From: Tretioscincus oriximinensis | Lineage: Eukaryota; Chordata; Lepidosauria; Squamata; Gymnophthalmidae | NCBI GenBank assembly: GCA_022410635.1 | Contig: JAJVDF010000137.1 | Location: 777,803-841,802 of the forward strand | Reading direction: 5' to 3' | Length of the DNA: 64,000 nucleotides | Shown: in pieces, positions 1 to 10,730 of the stretch | How the letters are laid out: the number at the start of each line of letters is the position of its first letter | Numbering within the stretch: position 1 is the first letter of the stretch | Program-made: the position numbers and the translations under genes | Notes under the pieces: model-generated | Told to the model about the DNA's origin: nothing | Databases searched by the model: none | The model's input: the letters and a program-made list of their open reading frames with translations, nothing else

Positions 1-747
1 ACCTGGTCGGGATGCTGTGTTACGACTCTGTTTATCTAAACTTTAATAAGCATTCATACATAAAGTGGGGATAGGGGCAGCCTATATAGGGATGGAAAGG
101 TGGTTCACAGTGGTCTGTGGACAATTGGTCTGTGTATTGGGGGGAGTTTATGCTGTATGAAAAGAGACTAATGGCCATGGGGATACTTCAAGGATAAAAC
201 AACTTGGCTGGAGAAATGGAAGGAAGTTTTGGAAGTTGAGAAAACTGTCCAAAGAAACATTTTGGTTTATATGGTACATTTGGGTCCATGTGATTTTAGA
301 CCAGTAAATATATAAGTTAAATCATATATATAGGTCCGCCTATGCTGAGGAAGAGGTGGAAAGGGATTTTTTGTTTCTATTTTCTTTCTTTTGTATAAAA
401 ATCTGTACGTACAATAAAATGGGTAACAAAGTGTCTAACATTGGAATGACAGGGCTCGGAACATTGGCAGCTTCCAGAGAGAAGGGGGGTGGGGAGGGAG
501 AGATAAGCAGAGAAGAAGGAAGACACAAGAAAGGGAGGAAGGAAAGGAAAGAAGAAAGAAAGATGCAGCAAGTGAAAGAGGGATGGGAGGGGGCAAGGGG
601 GGGGGAGAGGGGGGGAGGCATGAGTAGGAACAAGAGGGAGGAGAGCCTAGAGCCTGTTACAAGATTGAAACGCAATGGGCTAATTCAGCTAGTAAATAAA
701 TTTAAAAAGAATGTTCATTAAATATTGTCTTTTCCCCCCAACTGCAG
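1..747 (+). other. MAMLD1: MAMLD1 intron (3' part)
   Basis: This is non-coding sequence upstream of the large MAMLD1 exon, ending in a pyrimidine tract and a CAG acceptor (AG at 746-747, with an alternative AG at 752-753). No upstream MAMLD1 coding exon is visible. A purine-rich repeat (401-667, minus orientation) lies within 90 bp of the acceptor. Confidence 0.8.
401..667 (-). repeat. Polypyrimidine-cored dispersed repeat, copy A
   Basis: Read on the minus strand, this copy has a T/C-rich core. It is flanked on the left by a segment like AGGCTCTAGGCTCTC and on the right by CTGGAAGCTGCCAATGTTCC and a GTACGTACAGAT end. The same flanks occur at 17.2 kb and, in part, at 24.8 and 28.4 kb. I do not recognise the family. 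Confidence 0.65.
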
Positions 748-753
748 TTACAG

Positions 754-2406
754 GGATCTATTAAGAGAAAAGTGGAGGATGACGGTTCGCCCGTTCTCAG
801 CACCATGCCTGATATCATCTTCCCCAGTGACAACAAGCGGCTCTGCCTTGATGATGTTACCCTTTCCATGGGGCCAGGGAACAACCCCATGTCGTGCCCA
901 GATATGCAGCCCTCTCCATTCTCCTCCAACCACAGCACACCGCCGATGGGTGTGGCAGGACATGGAATGCTGCTGGAGAACAATCACATGAACGGGAGCA
1001 GCCTCGGGTCTCCATTCTCCGTTCCGCCCAGCGCAGACATTGGGCAGAAAGGGCCCCTGGGCAGCCATTACGATGAGAAAGGAAGCAGCATCCATTCCAT
1101 GGACCAGGAACTGCAAGACCTGTTAGAAGAGCTGACCAAAATGCCCGACCCTTCGCCCAATGAGTTGGACCTTGAGAAGATCTTGGGCAGCAAAAACGAG
1201 GAGCCCCTCGGGACCTTGGGCCACCCACAGGCACCCTTGAATAGCACTCCCAAGTCCTCCCCGCAGACGCCGCACTTGGACAACCACGTGCCCAACAAAG
1301 ACTTTTCTCCGGGGTGCAACCCCAACAGCGGGGGGTCCCCCCAGATGAGACCTTCCTCGGCCGGAGCAAGCTACCCCGTCGCCTCGCAGAACAAGACCGT
1401 CGCCTCTCCCGTATCTTCGGCCGCGTCGGGCAAGAGCCAGGCCCAGCCAATGCTTCCAGTGTCCCTGCCCAATATGGCCGGCTCCAATTGGCACGCGGCC
1501 CAGTTGAAGCAGCTGGCAGCCAGCAAGCAGGTGCCGGTGTCCAAGCACCAAGGCCCTAGCTGGCCAACCATCTCCTCGCAAGGCCTCTCCCCTCCTTACC
1601 GGCAGGGCTCCTCGCCTCACCATCAGTCCTTCAGCCCTCAGAACGTCATGGTGTCAAGCATGGGCGGCAACGGTTTGCCGGGGAGGAACATCCAGAGCCC
1701 CCAGAACTCCTTGCTCTCCAGCCTCACGTCCAGCGGCAACCCTTCCGGGGGGCCGTCCCCTCCCTTTGCGCCCGAGAAGCTCTCCAGCCCGGTACTCAAC
1801 CAGCAGCCGTTCAGCCCTCCGAACCCCATCCTGCCCAACAGCCTCCCTGCCAACAGCCTCAAAAGCCCACAAAGCAACTTGGTGTCCGCGGGGACCGGGC
1901 CGTCGCCGCCCTACCGGCCGGAGAAGCTCTCCAGCCCGGCCCTCCACCAGCAGCCTTTCAGCCCCCAGAACAACCTTATCCCTACCATCACGTCCACCAG
2001 CAACCCCACCAGCATCCAGAACTCCCTCTTCAAGTCCATGCCTGCGCCCCAGCCCAAAAACATGGGCCTGATCATGCCAGCCGGTTCCCTACAGTCTGGC
2101 TTGGTGAGCGACGGCCCGGCGGCCCAGGAGCCCTTCTGCTTCAACAACACCAAGCCCTTGTCCCACTTCAGCTCGGAGCCAGCTGCCAATCAGAAGATGC
2201 CTCCCATGACCTCGGGCTCAGGGCAACAGACGCTCATGCATTACCTGCAGCAGCAGCAGCAGCAGCAACAACAGGGGGCCGCCCCACAGCCATCCCCGCA
2301 GGCGAGCAACAGTCAGTTTGTGCAGCAGCAGCTGCGGCAGTTGATGCAGCCGTCCCGCATGCAGCGCCACGTGCAGCCGACGCCATTGCCCACGCAAGCG
2401 CGGCAG
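754..2406 (+). CDS. MAMLD1: MAMLD1, large central coding exon
   Basis: This exon encodes the main body of mastermind-like domain-containing protein 1, a nuclear co-activator related to the MAML family. In mammals it is linked to HES3 activation, gonadal steroidogenesis and hypospadias. The reading frame is open throughout. It contains the family hallmarks CLDDVTLSMGPG, MGVAGHGMLLENN, MDQELQDLLEELTK and DPSPNELDLEKILG (about 1144-1185). A proline/serine-rich region with three SPPYRPEKLSSP-type repeats follows, then KPLSHFSSEP and a nine-glutamine tract at 2248-2274. The start is a splice acceptor (CAG at 745-747 or 751-753; GSIKRK follows), not an ATG. The exon ends after a CAG codon in phase 0 at a GTAGGA donor. 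Without splicing, the frame would run only to a stop at 2464-2466. The N-terminal exon lies outside the window. The identification is by recognised protein similarity; the intron boundaries are inferred. Confidence 0.95.
2248..2274 (+). repeat. MAMLD1: In-frame CAG/CAA (polyglutamine) tract
   Basis: Nine consecutive glutamine codons (six CAG, two CAA, one CAG) follow HYL in the MAMLD1 exon. Glutamine tracts sit at the equivalent place in mammalian MAMLD1 and vary in length. Confidence 0.9.
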
Positions 2407-2563
2407 GTAGGAACTCTCTGTTTGCCAACCTCGTGCGGTACGGTTCTTACGTCTGAAGCAGTCTGACGCGAATAAGTATCCAAATGTTCGAGGCAGGCTG
2501 CTCTCTAAACGGCTGGACGGTGGGGTAAAGTTCAAATGGCAGCTTATGCAGCTCCTCAAACTT

Positions 2564-2862
2564 GAGGGCCAGTTTGGTGTTGGGGATAGAGTGTCAGTCT
2601 CTTACCTGGTGGCCTCCCGGTTGGAGCCTGCACTCCTCTATGAAGCCAGGGATCTCTCAGTCCCACCCACATCACAAAGTGCTTGTTGGGAGGAGAAAAA
2701 CAGAAGGTTATGTAAGCTGCTTTGGGTTGAGAAAAGCAGGGTATAAAACCCAATTCTTCTTTGTGATCTTCTTCTTCTTCTCCTTCTTCTCCTTCTTCTC
2801 CTTCTCCTCCTTCTCCTCCTCCTTCTTCTCCTCCTTCTTCTCCTTCTCCTTCTCCTCTGACT
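2564..2862 (+). mobile_element. tRNA-headed SINE with (TTC)n tail
   Basis: The head CCAGTTTGGTGT resembles the A-box region of a tRNA-derived SINE, and a CCTCCCGGTTGGAG B-box-like segment follows. The body ends in GGGTATAAAACCCAATTC and then an impure TTC/TCC microsatellite from about 2763 to 2862. Related copies occur elsewhere in the window in both orientations. Confidence 0.8.
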
Positions 2863-2984
2863 TCCGTTAATGGATGGTGATGGTGATAACCGTGATAACT
2901 ATAGTTCTTGACTTTAGTTGCTCACAAAGGACAGGTGTATTGATGGCTACTAGAACTGATATCTAAATATTGCCTTCAGGATGG

Positions 2985-3470
2985 AGGCAAGATTTCTTCA
3001 AAGACCAGCTGCAGCGAGTCCGAGGTCAGGTGATGGTTTTGCCTTTATCTTCTGCTTGAGATGCTTGGAAGCCACTGGAATGGGCTACTCAGTGAGAGGG
3101 GACAAGATCAGCTGAGGCCTGATCCCGCACGGCCCCTCTTAGTTCGCTTATCAGGGCGTCGAGAACGAAGATTTTGCCTTCTTCTGTTCCAGGCTTCCCA
3201 GGTGCAGTTGGTGGGCCACTGGGTGAGACAAAAGGCTGGACTAGGTGGTCTCCGGCCCCATCCAGCAGGGCTCTTATTAGGTTCTTCTGAGGGGCAGGTG
3301 TGCCCGTAACTGCTAGNCGTAACTGGCAATAGGCAAAGGTTTGCTTTCGTCTTCTGCTTGAGAACCCAGAAGCCCCTGGTAGTCCCTTAAGTGACAGAGG
3401 ATACTGGACTAGGACTGTGACCTGATCCTGCATGGCTCCTCCCTTAGGCTCCTAGGTAGGGGGCATGTGG
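2985..3470 (+). mobile_element. CR1-like LINE 3' fragments
   Basis: These are two successive partial copies of the recurring 3' module (CTTCTGCTTGAGATGC, then a GTGGGCCACTGGGTGAGA-like segment and GGACTAGGTGG). They are non-coding and degraded. The class is inferred from better copies at 20.0 and 47.7 kb. Confidence 0.6.
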
Positions 3471-3539
3471 AAGTATGGCAGGCATCATCTCGATAAGAGT
3501 TTTGGCACCTGGCTAAAACCTTTGATTCTGTATTCCTGA

Positions 3540-3660
3540 CTGTTTCCCTGTCTCTCTGCCTGTCTTTGTCTCTCTCTGCTCACTTGCCTTATGTATTGTT
3601 ACCCACTCTGGGACCTTTGAGTGAAAAACGGGATACAAATGCTATAAATAAATAAACTTC
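3540..3660 (+). repeat. LINE/SINE 3' tail fragment
   Basis: The segment ACCTTTGAGTGAAAAACGGGA followed by ATAAATAAATAA resembles the 3' tail shared by L2-like LINEs and SINEs in this window. From 3660 to about 4100 I see nothing else recognisable. Confidence 0.45.
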
Positions 3661-4109
3661 TCAGGACAGAATCCAGGAAATAACTGCCTTGGTCCGATTT
3701 CAAGTGGTCGGAGGCCAGAGATAAAGTCTTTCCAGTGGTGGCTTCTCATTTGTGGAATTTATCTCTCAAGGAGGTTTTGTTGAGTTTTGCTTCTCTTGGT
3801 GCCTGTTCTGATTCCTTTGAAGCCCTTGGCTTGCTGGGGACTTTGTTTTATCTAGCTGAGCACGGACCATTTTAACGAAGGGATCCTTTTAATGACATTA
3901 TTTTAGGGGTTTCACTGGAGTTTTTTTTAATGATCCTGTACATGTTTTCTGTCCTCTTTTTGTTGCTTTTGATTTTCCTTTGTCTTTATGCATCAGGTTT
4001 ATTTGCTTATGAGAAAGGTGTTTAATAAATAAAAAGACAGGACTGTAAATATAACATGAGTCTAAAGGCTGAAGGCTTCGCAGTAGAGCTGGATGAATGC
4101 ATTTTGATA

Positions 4110-4640
4110 CAGAGGCCCTTCCTTTATGAAGCTTTATTTTGAGATATATCTTCCAATAAGGGCCTGGAATCCACATACTAGTGTAGGCTATAGCAGCCCC
4201 CCTTTGGGATGAGTGTTATGTCCTGCCATAGCCTACATTGGCACACACAATTGAAAGGCCCTTATTCCAAAAGATACATCCCAAATCAAAGCCTTGCACA
4301 GAAAAGTGTGTGTCAATTGAATGTAAATGTAGGCTATGGCAGGCCCTGAATGGCAAGTAGATACATACCAGTAAATCCCAAAATGAAGCCTTGTAAAGAA
4401 AGGAGATTGCCAACCGCACATTCTGGTGTAGTCATTAGCAGGCCCCATTGAATGCTAGGCTTACCATTCAGGGCCTGCCATAGCCTACACTGAACATGCT
4501 GGTGGCAGGCCCTTATTCCAAGGGATGTTCCAAACTAAAGCCTCCTACAAAGAGGAGCCTGCCAGTGTAGCTACAGCAGGCCTCATTCATGGTTAGGGTT
4601 AGCATTCTGAGCCTGCCATAGCCTACACTGTTCTCAGTGA
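4110..4640. repeat. Foldback-element cluster (about four half-units)
   Basis: The motif TGTAGGCTATGGCAGGCC and its reverse complement GGCCTGCCATAGCCTACA alternate at about 4190, 4235, 4345, 4470, 4570 and 4615. Between them lie end-like segments such as CTTTATTTTGAGATA and GATACATCCCAAATCAAAGC. The arrangement suggests two or more palindromic elements inserted side by side or partly duplicated. It belongs to the foldback family best seen at 63702-63876. Confidence 0.7.
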
Positions 4641-5617
4641 TATTGCCTGCCCACCAAAGAAAAAAAAATAGTATCATGCAAGTCTGAACCAAGGAGCCTT
4701 TTTTAGGTTTGTATGCAACTTGGCTTCCTTTCCCCCCAAGCAAGGGTCCCTGGAACAGGTTCTCTGCAGCTGTCTGGAAGTGACTGTGGATATTTGGAAG
4801 CAGCAGCTGGAGAGGATGCTGGTGGGGCAGATATGTGCTCAGCCTGAGAAATCGGTTTGGCAGAATGGGGGTTCTGGGAATTCTGCCTAGCTGAAGCCAA
4901 ACCTCCTCTGTATGTTTCCTGGACTCTTTTTTTCTGCACTATCTTCTGAAACCAGGAAAGCCCAGCTAATGAAAACATCTTCCCTGCAAGCCAGCAGTAC
5001 TTGAAAAGCTTGCTGTGATCGCTCCTTTGCAACGGCCCTCTTCTGACAGGCGCCTTCTTCCTCTGTTCCGCCGCGATCCGGTTGCATGCAGAGGCAATAA
5101 AAGGGCGCCAGAGGCAGGTTCGCTCCTGGGAACCTCTTACCAGAAGCTCTCTTGTGATCAGTTGATTGGAAGAAGTGCTGGAGAGGAGCTCCTTGGGCAG
5201 AAGCTGTGCCGGCAGTGGGGCTTCTCCTGGCGCAGGAATGGGGTGGGAGAGGAGCAGAGAATGTACCAGAGAGAAATGTGTTTTGATGTTTGTTCTGGAA
5301 GCCAAGTGCAGCCCACTTTAGATTCTATCTCCAACCTTTGCGCTGCTTTAAATAGACTTGCATGCAAAACACATCTGTACGCGTGACCAGGAAGGGGGCA
5401 AATTTAATGCAAAGCCGTGAAATCCATTTCCAGAGAAAGGGGCAGCGCTAAAAAAACTCCAGTGGGTTAACCAGACGGGCGCAGTTGGCACTCGAGGGTT
5501 TGCTGAGAGGCATCTGATGTACGCAAAGGGAGTCGGTGGCAGAACGAAGCACACGGAAAGATCCCCAGGTCGCCTTAGAAGAAAGGGTCAACCAGGCTGA
5601 ATCCACGCAGGGCGTAA

Positions 5618-6405
5618 AATCTAAGTTTTGTTTGTTTATTTATTTACACCTACATCCTGCCCTATAGCCCAAGGTCAACAATAAAAACTGTATCTGAATG
5701 TGGGAAGGGAAGCCAAGCAAAGGCAAAGTTAAAGGTCTTCTGAAGATCTTCTAAAAGAATACAATGAACCACCATTGTATTCTTTTAGAAGATCTTCAGA
5801 AGACCTTTAACTGACACATCTCAAGGTGAGACTATTCCATAGGCTGGGATAGTGAGAAGGCCCTGTCCCGGATTCTTGTGCCATTTGCTGTAGAAAGAGT
5901 GGCACAACCAGAAGGGCCTCTGCAGATCGTAAGGCACAGGTAGGTGGATACGGGAGGAGGCCTTCCTTGAGATATTTGGGGGCCAAGTTATTTAAGGCCC
6001 TATAGGTTAGAGTTAATACCTTGAATTGGACTCAGTAGCAAATTGGCAGCTAGTGCAGGTCTTTTAAGACCAGGGGGATGTGTGTCCAGCCAGTCGTTCT
6101 AGCTATCAGTCCAGCTGCTGTAGTACCAACTTCAGCTTCCAACCCATTGTCAAGGGCAGCCCCATACAGAGTGCACTGCAGTAGTCCAATCTGGAAGTTA
6201 CCAGAGCGTGGATTCCCCTATAGTAATGCTTGCATTGCCACACATGTGCATTGCAAGACCAGCACAGTGAGTCTGGAGTATTGGTGTCCCTTTCTTCATC
6301 CAAAACTACTTGCTGTGCTGAAGGCTCTGGGAACAGACAGCCTACCAGAGACCTTGCGGTGTAATATTCAAGATTTTGGAGTTCCCTGAAAAGAGAACCA
6401 AGCAC
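5618..6405 (-). mobile_element. L2-like LINE, ORF2 C-terminus and 3' end
   Basis: On the minus strand the 6106-6405 frame reads HALVTSRLDYC-ALCMGLPL, a hallmark of L2/CR1-group reverse transcriptases near the C-terminus. Further down, PSLWNSLTLR and a tail GGGCAGGATGTAGGTGTAAATAAATAA mark the 3' end. The copy is 5' truncated, has several stops, and is interrupted by a perfect inverted repeat at 5727-5812. Confidence 0.75.
5727..5812. repeat. Perfect 40-bp inverted repeat, 6-nt loop
   Basis: Positions 5727-5766 are the exact reverse complement of 5773-5812, separated by AACCAC. The right arm continues into normal L2 sequence (GACACATCTCAAGG, also seen at about 11,520), so the left arm is probably an inverted copy made by template switching. 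Confidence 0.95.
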
Positions 6406-6699
6406 AGAAAATGTTAATTAGGGCAGCTGAGGAAACTCATGTTCTGAGGCAACACTCAGGCTCCAGGTGCTCCAGTGAAAGAGTTATAAATAAGATGGAA
6501 ATTCCACAGGCAGATGTAGCTGGCAACTGATCCAACCGTGCTCGCATTTATCTTTATTTATGTTTGTGCTTCTTAGCTGTTCTGATTATTGCAGGAAAGT
6601 CAACAGCCATCCACACACAGCCCTGTCTCCCTTGTACCCAACCCTCCCTCTGCGCCACTTCCCTTGCTCCTGGTTCCACCACCGCCAACAAAAGATAAC

Positions 6700-7080
6700 A
6701 CACCGCCAGCTTCCTATTTCTCTACTTCTGGCAGAATTCTTGTTTCTAGTTTTGTGTTTCTGCCTGCTTTTCTACTCTGTTTTCTCACGATAACAAGTGC
6801 TTATTATAAAGGCTTGGATGCCCAGCAGGACCACGAAGCCGGCGGCAGCAACAGCAAATGTGGAAAAAGTGAAACAGAGGTATTGCTGTGCTGCCTGTGG
6901 GGCATTTGGGGGAGTATTGAGGAGCGAGCAGCCTCTCCTGCCCAGCCTTTGTAGGGCAGGTGTTCTGCAGACTGCAGCTCCCAATCTGCACCGCATCTAG
7001 CCCTGGGAGGGAGAAAGCCACCCGTCTTGCCCACAGGAAAATATTTTTCTGCTTACAGATTGTTCACTGGGAGACCCATC
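6700..7080 (+). repeat. ZNF143-motif repeat family, copy A
   Basis: It shares TTTCTGCCTGCTTTTCTACT, a GCTTATTATAAAGGCTTGGATGCCCAGCAGG-like block and the segment GACTGCAGCTCCCAATCTGC with copies at 15.0, 18.6, 46.2 and 48.7 kb. The ACTACA..TCCCAG motif is degenerate here. The family is not recognised by name. Confidence 0.65.
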
Positions 7081-7159
7081 CATAGTCTGCGCCCAGCACC
7101 TGTTCACTCCATGCATTTGAATAATTTGCACTTCAGCCTATGAAAGCTCCTGCTGTCTC

Positions 7160-7780
7160 CCTTTTTTCATGGGATGGATAAGATGAATAGTGAAAAAATA
7201 TTTTCTCCATCACACAACACTGGGACCTGGGGGGGTCTTCCTTGAAACTGATGGGCAGAAGAGTGAGGACAGACAAAGGAAAGTATTTTTTCACCCAGAG
7301 GGTCATTGGCCTTTGGAATTGTCTTCCTGAAGAGGTGGTGGTAGCTAACAGCTTGGATAGTTTCAAGACAGGACTAGGCAGGGTTTATGGACACCAAAGG
7401 TAGAAATAGTTACTAGGTTGGATCTTTTGGTCATGCCTCTGGGATGGCGCAAGAGGCAGGATTCCTGAAATACCATTTGCAAGGAGTCAAGAACAATTGA
7501 GGGTTTTGTCTCCTTCTGCTTGTGATGCCCGGGGGTAATTAGTAGCCCAGTTATGACCGGCCCCGTTTGGCTCATCCACATGCCAGTGTAGACTATGGCA
7601 GGCCCCATTCAGCATGCAGATGGCAGATTCCTATTCCACGAGTTGAGAACAGGTGAAGATTCTGCCTTCTTCTGCTTGAGGTGCCCAGGGGCAATGGGTG
7701 GGCCTCTGTGTGAGACAGAATGCTGGACTAGATGGGCTCCAGCCCCATTCAGCTCCTCTTAGGTTCTTCTACTGCTGTGT
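7160..7780 (+). mobile_element. CR1-like LINE 3' region carrying a foldback insert
   Basis: Recognisable blocks are TTTTTCACCCAGAGGGTCAT, CTTCCTGAAGAGGTGGTGG, AGACAGGACTAGGCAGG, the GCTTGTGATGCCCGGGGG junction, and the 3' GGACTAGATGGGCTCC segment. At about 7555-7650 a foldback motif (GTGTAGACTATGGCAGGCCC) interrupts it, and about 65 bp of CR1 sequence is repeated on the far side. The same architecture recurs in four other copies. Confidence 0.75.
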
Positions 7781-7889
7781 CATCGTAGTCTCAGGTGCAG
7801 CTTCCCTGCCATTACGAGGAAAGGGCAAGCAGCCTCTCCATTGCACCTGTCCTCATTTCTTCAACTGTTCTGATTTTTCCTCCTTCCAG

Positions 7890-8690
7890 AAATGAAAGGA
7901 CCTATTTTAATTCCCTTGGGCTTTTTCCCTTTTTCCGAGTTTGTGCTTGAAACCATCCAACCAGGAGCAAAGGGATCTTTTCTGCAGATGAGCCATGAGA
8001 CTCCAACGCTATTAAGACAATAAGCAAAGAGAATTTCTTATTTTTCAAACCGGGTAGGTAAGCTGCGCCTGCCAGGCTGGTTTTACTAGAGAAGACTTAT
8101 AACATTAATTATGTACTAAACGAGAGTTCTGCTTTGGATTTTATATCGCTTGTTAAGCTGCCTCTGAATATCAAGTGACTCGGAGGATCAGGGCATTTCG
8201 TTTTAAAAGCTTAATGGCTTTTATCACAAAACGTGGATTCCGAGTACAAACTCAGAAACAACCCAGGGAGGCATAAATGGATTATCAGAATTCCAGTATT
8301 GCGCATCAGATTTTCTTTCCAATTGTAATATTTCTGCTTCCTGCGAGCGAAGGGGTGAAGGCATCAATTGATTAATACCAAGGAGAAACAATCAACTAAT
8401 TAATTACAAGTTGACAGCTTAATTTTTTTTAAAGGAAAAGGGAGGGGGCATTGATAAGAACGTCCCCTGGTGAAATCGTGTTCAAAGCACATGACAAGAT
8501 GGTGAGCAGCAAGAAACAAAGCCCTGTGAAAGCTTTGACTCTGTTAATAGACTAGAAAGGTTTGTTTTCAAAGCAATAAATGATTTGTCTGTCTTGCTAG
8601 ATTAAGAGAAAGTGTTACCTTAATTAAGCATGCCTCCAAAAATGCTCTTAATAGACTAATAATTTAAGTTTACTGTGGAGGGCTGAATCT
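7890..8690. other. Repeat-free AT-rich segment, candidate conserved non-coding element
   Basis: There is no similarity to the dispersed repeats of this window. It contains clustered homeodomain-type sites (ATCAATTGATTAAT, CTAATTAATTAC, CATTAATTATG) and TTATCACAAAA/GATTATC segments. Enhancer function is inference only. Confidence 0.4.
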
Positions 8691-8719
8691 TTCCAGGGTT
8701 AAATATTTTCACGGTGTTG

Positions 8720-9390
8720 GAGACTATCACCAAACCATGGTTGTGTTCAGATGTTGGAGAAAAGGCACCTTAAGCTGNGTCCAGACGTAGTAAAAGAGGC
8801 ACCACAGGTGCACCTCAGGCAGTGCTCCATCGTTGTAAAAGGGGTGTTTCAAATTCACCTCACAATAAAAGAGGCACCTCAGAAACGCCCCATAAAGACA
8901 ATGTGTGGTGCTTCATGTTCCCAGGCCTTTTCTCTTCCACTTTTTCTTACACAGAATGCTTAAGGGAACAATGGAGAGTCACACTCCACCTCAAAGTTAC
9001 CTCAGAAACATCCAAGAGGTTTCATTGTGTTTGTTTTTTTGCTGAGACTAAACATAGCCACTGNGGGTCACTTGGATTGTATTCTCACACGTGAAGGGAA
9101 TAAAACCTTATAAGCAACCTAATGCACTATATGCTCCCAACCCATATCTAAGTTGTTTTCTTGCCTTTAACTATGATTTGAGAAAGTGGGGAGCAGATGC
9201 TACCATCTCTTAAGTTGCTTTTGAGACGCTTCTTAACTCCCTGTCTGGATGCAGCCTTTGTGATCCCAAGTCTTTTCTAACCCAGGAGAGAGGGAGGAGA
9301 AGCCCAGGTGTGTGAACAGGCCCACCTCAGATTTACCTCAGGAGCACCACAGAGATGCCTCCCCCGCCCTTCCTATTCCCTGCTTCAGAG
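8720..9390. repeat. Unclassified region with repeated CACCTCAG(A) motifs
   Basis: The sequence CACCTCAGAAACGCC and variants recur at about 8810, 8855, 8872, 8990 and 9325. GTCCAGACG near 8780 is matched by an inverted CTGTCTGGATGC near 9243. It may be a degraded DNA transposon. From 9390 to 9750 I see nothing recognisable. Confidence 0.35.
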
Positions 9391-9754
9391 TGTTTGTACT
9401 TGAGCTATTTGCTTACGACTCTGTCACGGTTCATAGTTGTAACTTGTGTACCATTTGTGGCTCTTTTGCAAAGTGAATCAGTGAAACTGTGGGAAAGCCC
9501 CAGTTCCCCTTTGGGGACTCCAGTCTTCTCTGAAGAGGAGGAACTGGAGTGTGCTTTCCTTTCACATAATGCATGTATTGAAAGCAGCTTTATCCCATTC
9601 TTCTGTCAAGGAGCCTCGTAGAATGACTTAAATGCTGTCAATAAAAACAAGGTCACTTTAGCATAGGTTTACAGTCTGGCAGAACAAGAAAGATAAGGAA
9701 GGGTGAAAGGGAGAAAGAAAGAAGCAAGACCCAGCCCTGTTTCTTAAGTAAATA

Positions 9755-9840
9755 ACTGGATTTGCAAGGAATCCTGCAGGGTGGTTGGACCCAGTGACCC
9801 CGGGGGGTCCCTTTTCAGCTCTACGATTCTGGGGGTTGGA
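9755..9840 (+). mobile_element. CR1 3' end fragment
   Basis: GGTTGGACCCAGTGACCCCG and CAGCTCTACGATTCTGGG match the terminal CR1 segment that also occurs at 24.28 and 35.47 kb. Confidence 0.55.
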
Positions 9841-10009
9841 ATAGGAATAGCGCTTGCCTTCATTAGACTGGACCACATAGGCCAGATCCTGTAGACTGGA
9901 CGTTTCTGGAACAGATGGCTTCTGGTTCTGAGCAAGGCAACTGGGATACCAATTCCAAACCCTACATCCATTTCAAAGCTCTACCACTGTACCAGCACCC
10001 ATGGAAAAC

Positions 10010-10140
10010 CTCCTTATGAAATCCGGCTGCAACATCTGGACCTCTTCAGCCTTGAAAGAGGGCGTTTGAGAGGCGATCTGATTGAAGTGTATAAAATCAT
10101 GCACGGGATGGATAAGGTGAATAGAGAAAAATGGTTTTCC
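10010..10140 (+). mobile_element. CR1-like ORF2 C-terminal fragment
   Basis: The DNA corresponds to the LGLFSLERRRLRGDLIEVYK-type C-terminus of CR1/L2-group ORF2 (TTCAGCCTTGAAAGAGGGCG, GATCTGATTGAAGTGTATAA), truncated after AATAGAGAAAAATGG. From 10140 to 10445 nothing is recognised. Confidence 0.65.
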
Positions 10141-10446
10141 AGATGAGTTTGGGGGCCTTCTGGTTTGGCCTACATTCCATCCCTGTGGGGTGGGTCCTCG
10201 GACTTTAGGCCACGCTACCCTAAGATAGGGAGGCTGCTCAACCCTTGCTGGGCCAATCTTGGTACGTACTTTGGAGCTGCCCTTCAGGTCAACACCGTGG
10301 AGTTCTTAGGTGAAGGGCAACATGCACAGGACTGATCCTGTTCACCTACCCTTNACCCCTGGGGTTCATCCACCGTGGCCGTGATAGCTGGTGTGAGTGG
10401 GAGGGAGGTCCTGGGCTGTAGTGTCTCTCTGTCCTGGGCCCTCTCA

Positions 10447-10730
10447 AGGGCCCTGTGGTCCCAAAGGTTAAGAGCCTTGGTGTTTCAACAGACATGTTGA
10501 GTTTGAGACCTAAGGGTTGGCCGTGGAGAGGGGAGAATGTCCTCTATGGGCTTGTTCGAAAGCAAAGACATTTGTGAGTAGATTAATAGGTACCACCACA
10601 GCATGGTGGGGGAGATAGAATAGATATAAGTCTTCTTCTTCTTCTCCTTCTTCTCCTCCTTCTCCTTTTTTCTTTTTTCTTTTTTTTTTTCTTTTTCTTT
10701 TTCTTCCTCTTCCTCTTCCTCCTCCCAAGG
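10447..10730 (+). mobile_element. SINE type II with (TTC)n tail
   Basis: It shares AAGGTTAAGAGCC, GAAAGCAAAGACATTTGTGA and GTAGATTAATAGGTACCACC with copies at 25.8 and 63.2 kb. It ends in a long TTC/TTTC microsatellite from about 10630. Confidence 0.7.

Noticed and set aside
4703..5305. 200-codon minus-strand frame
   Set aside because: No recognised domain, no splice or promoter context, and it lies within the MAMLD1 intron. Treated as chance.
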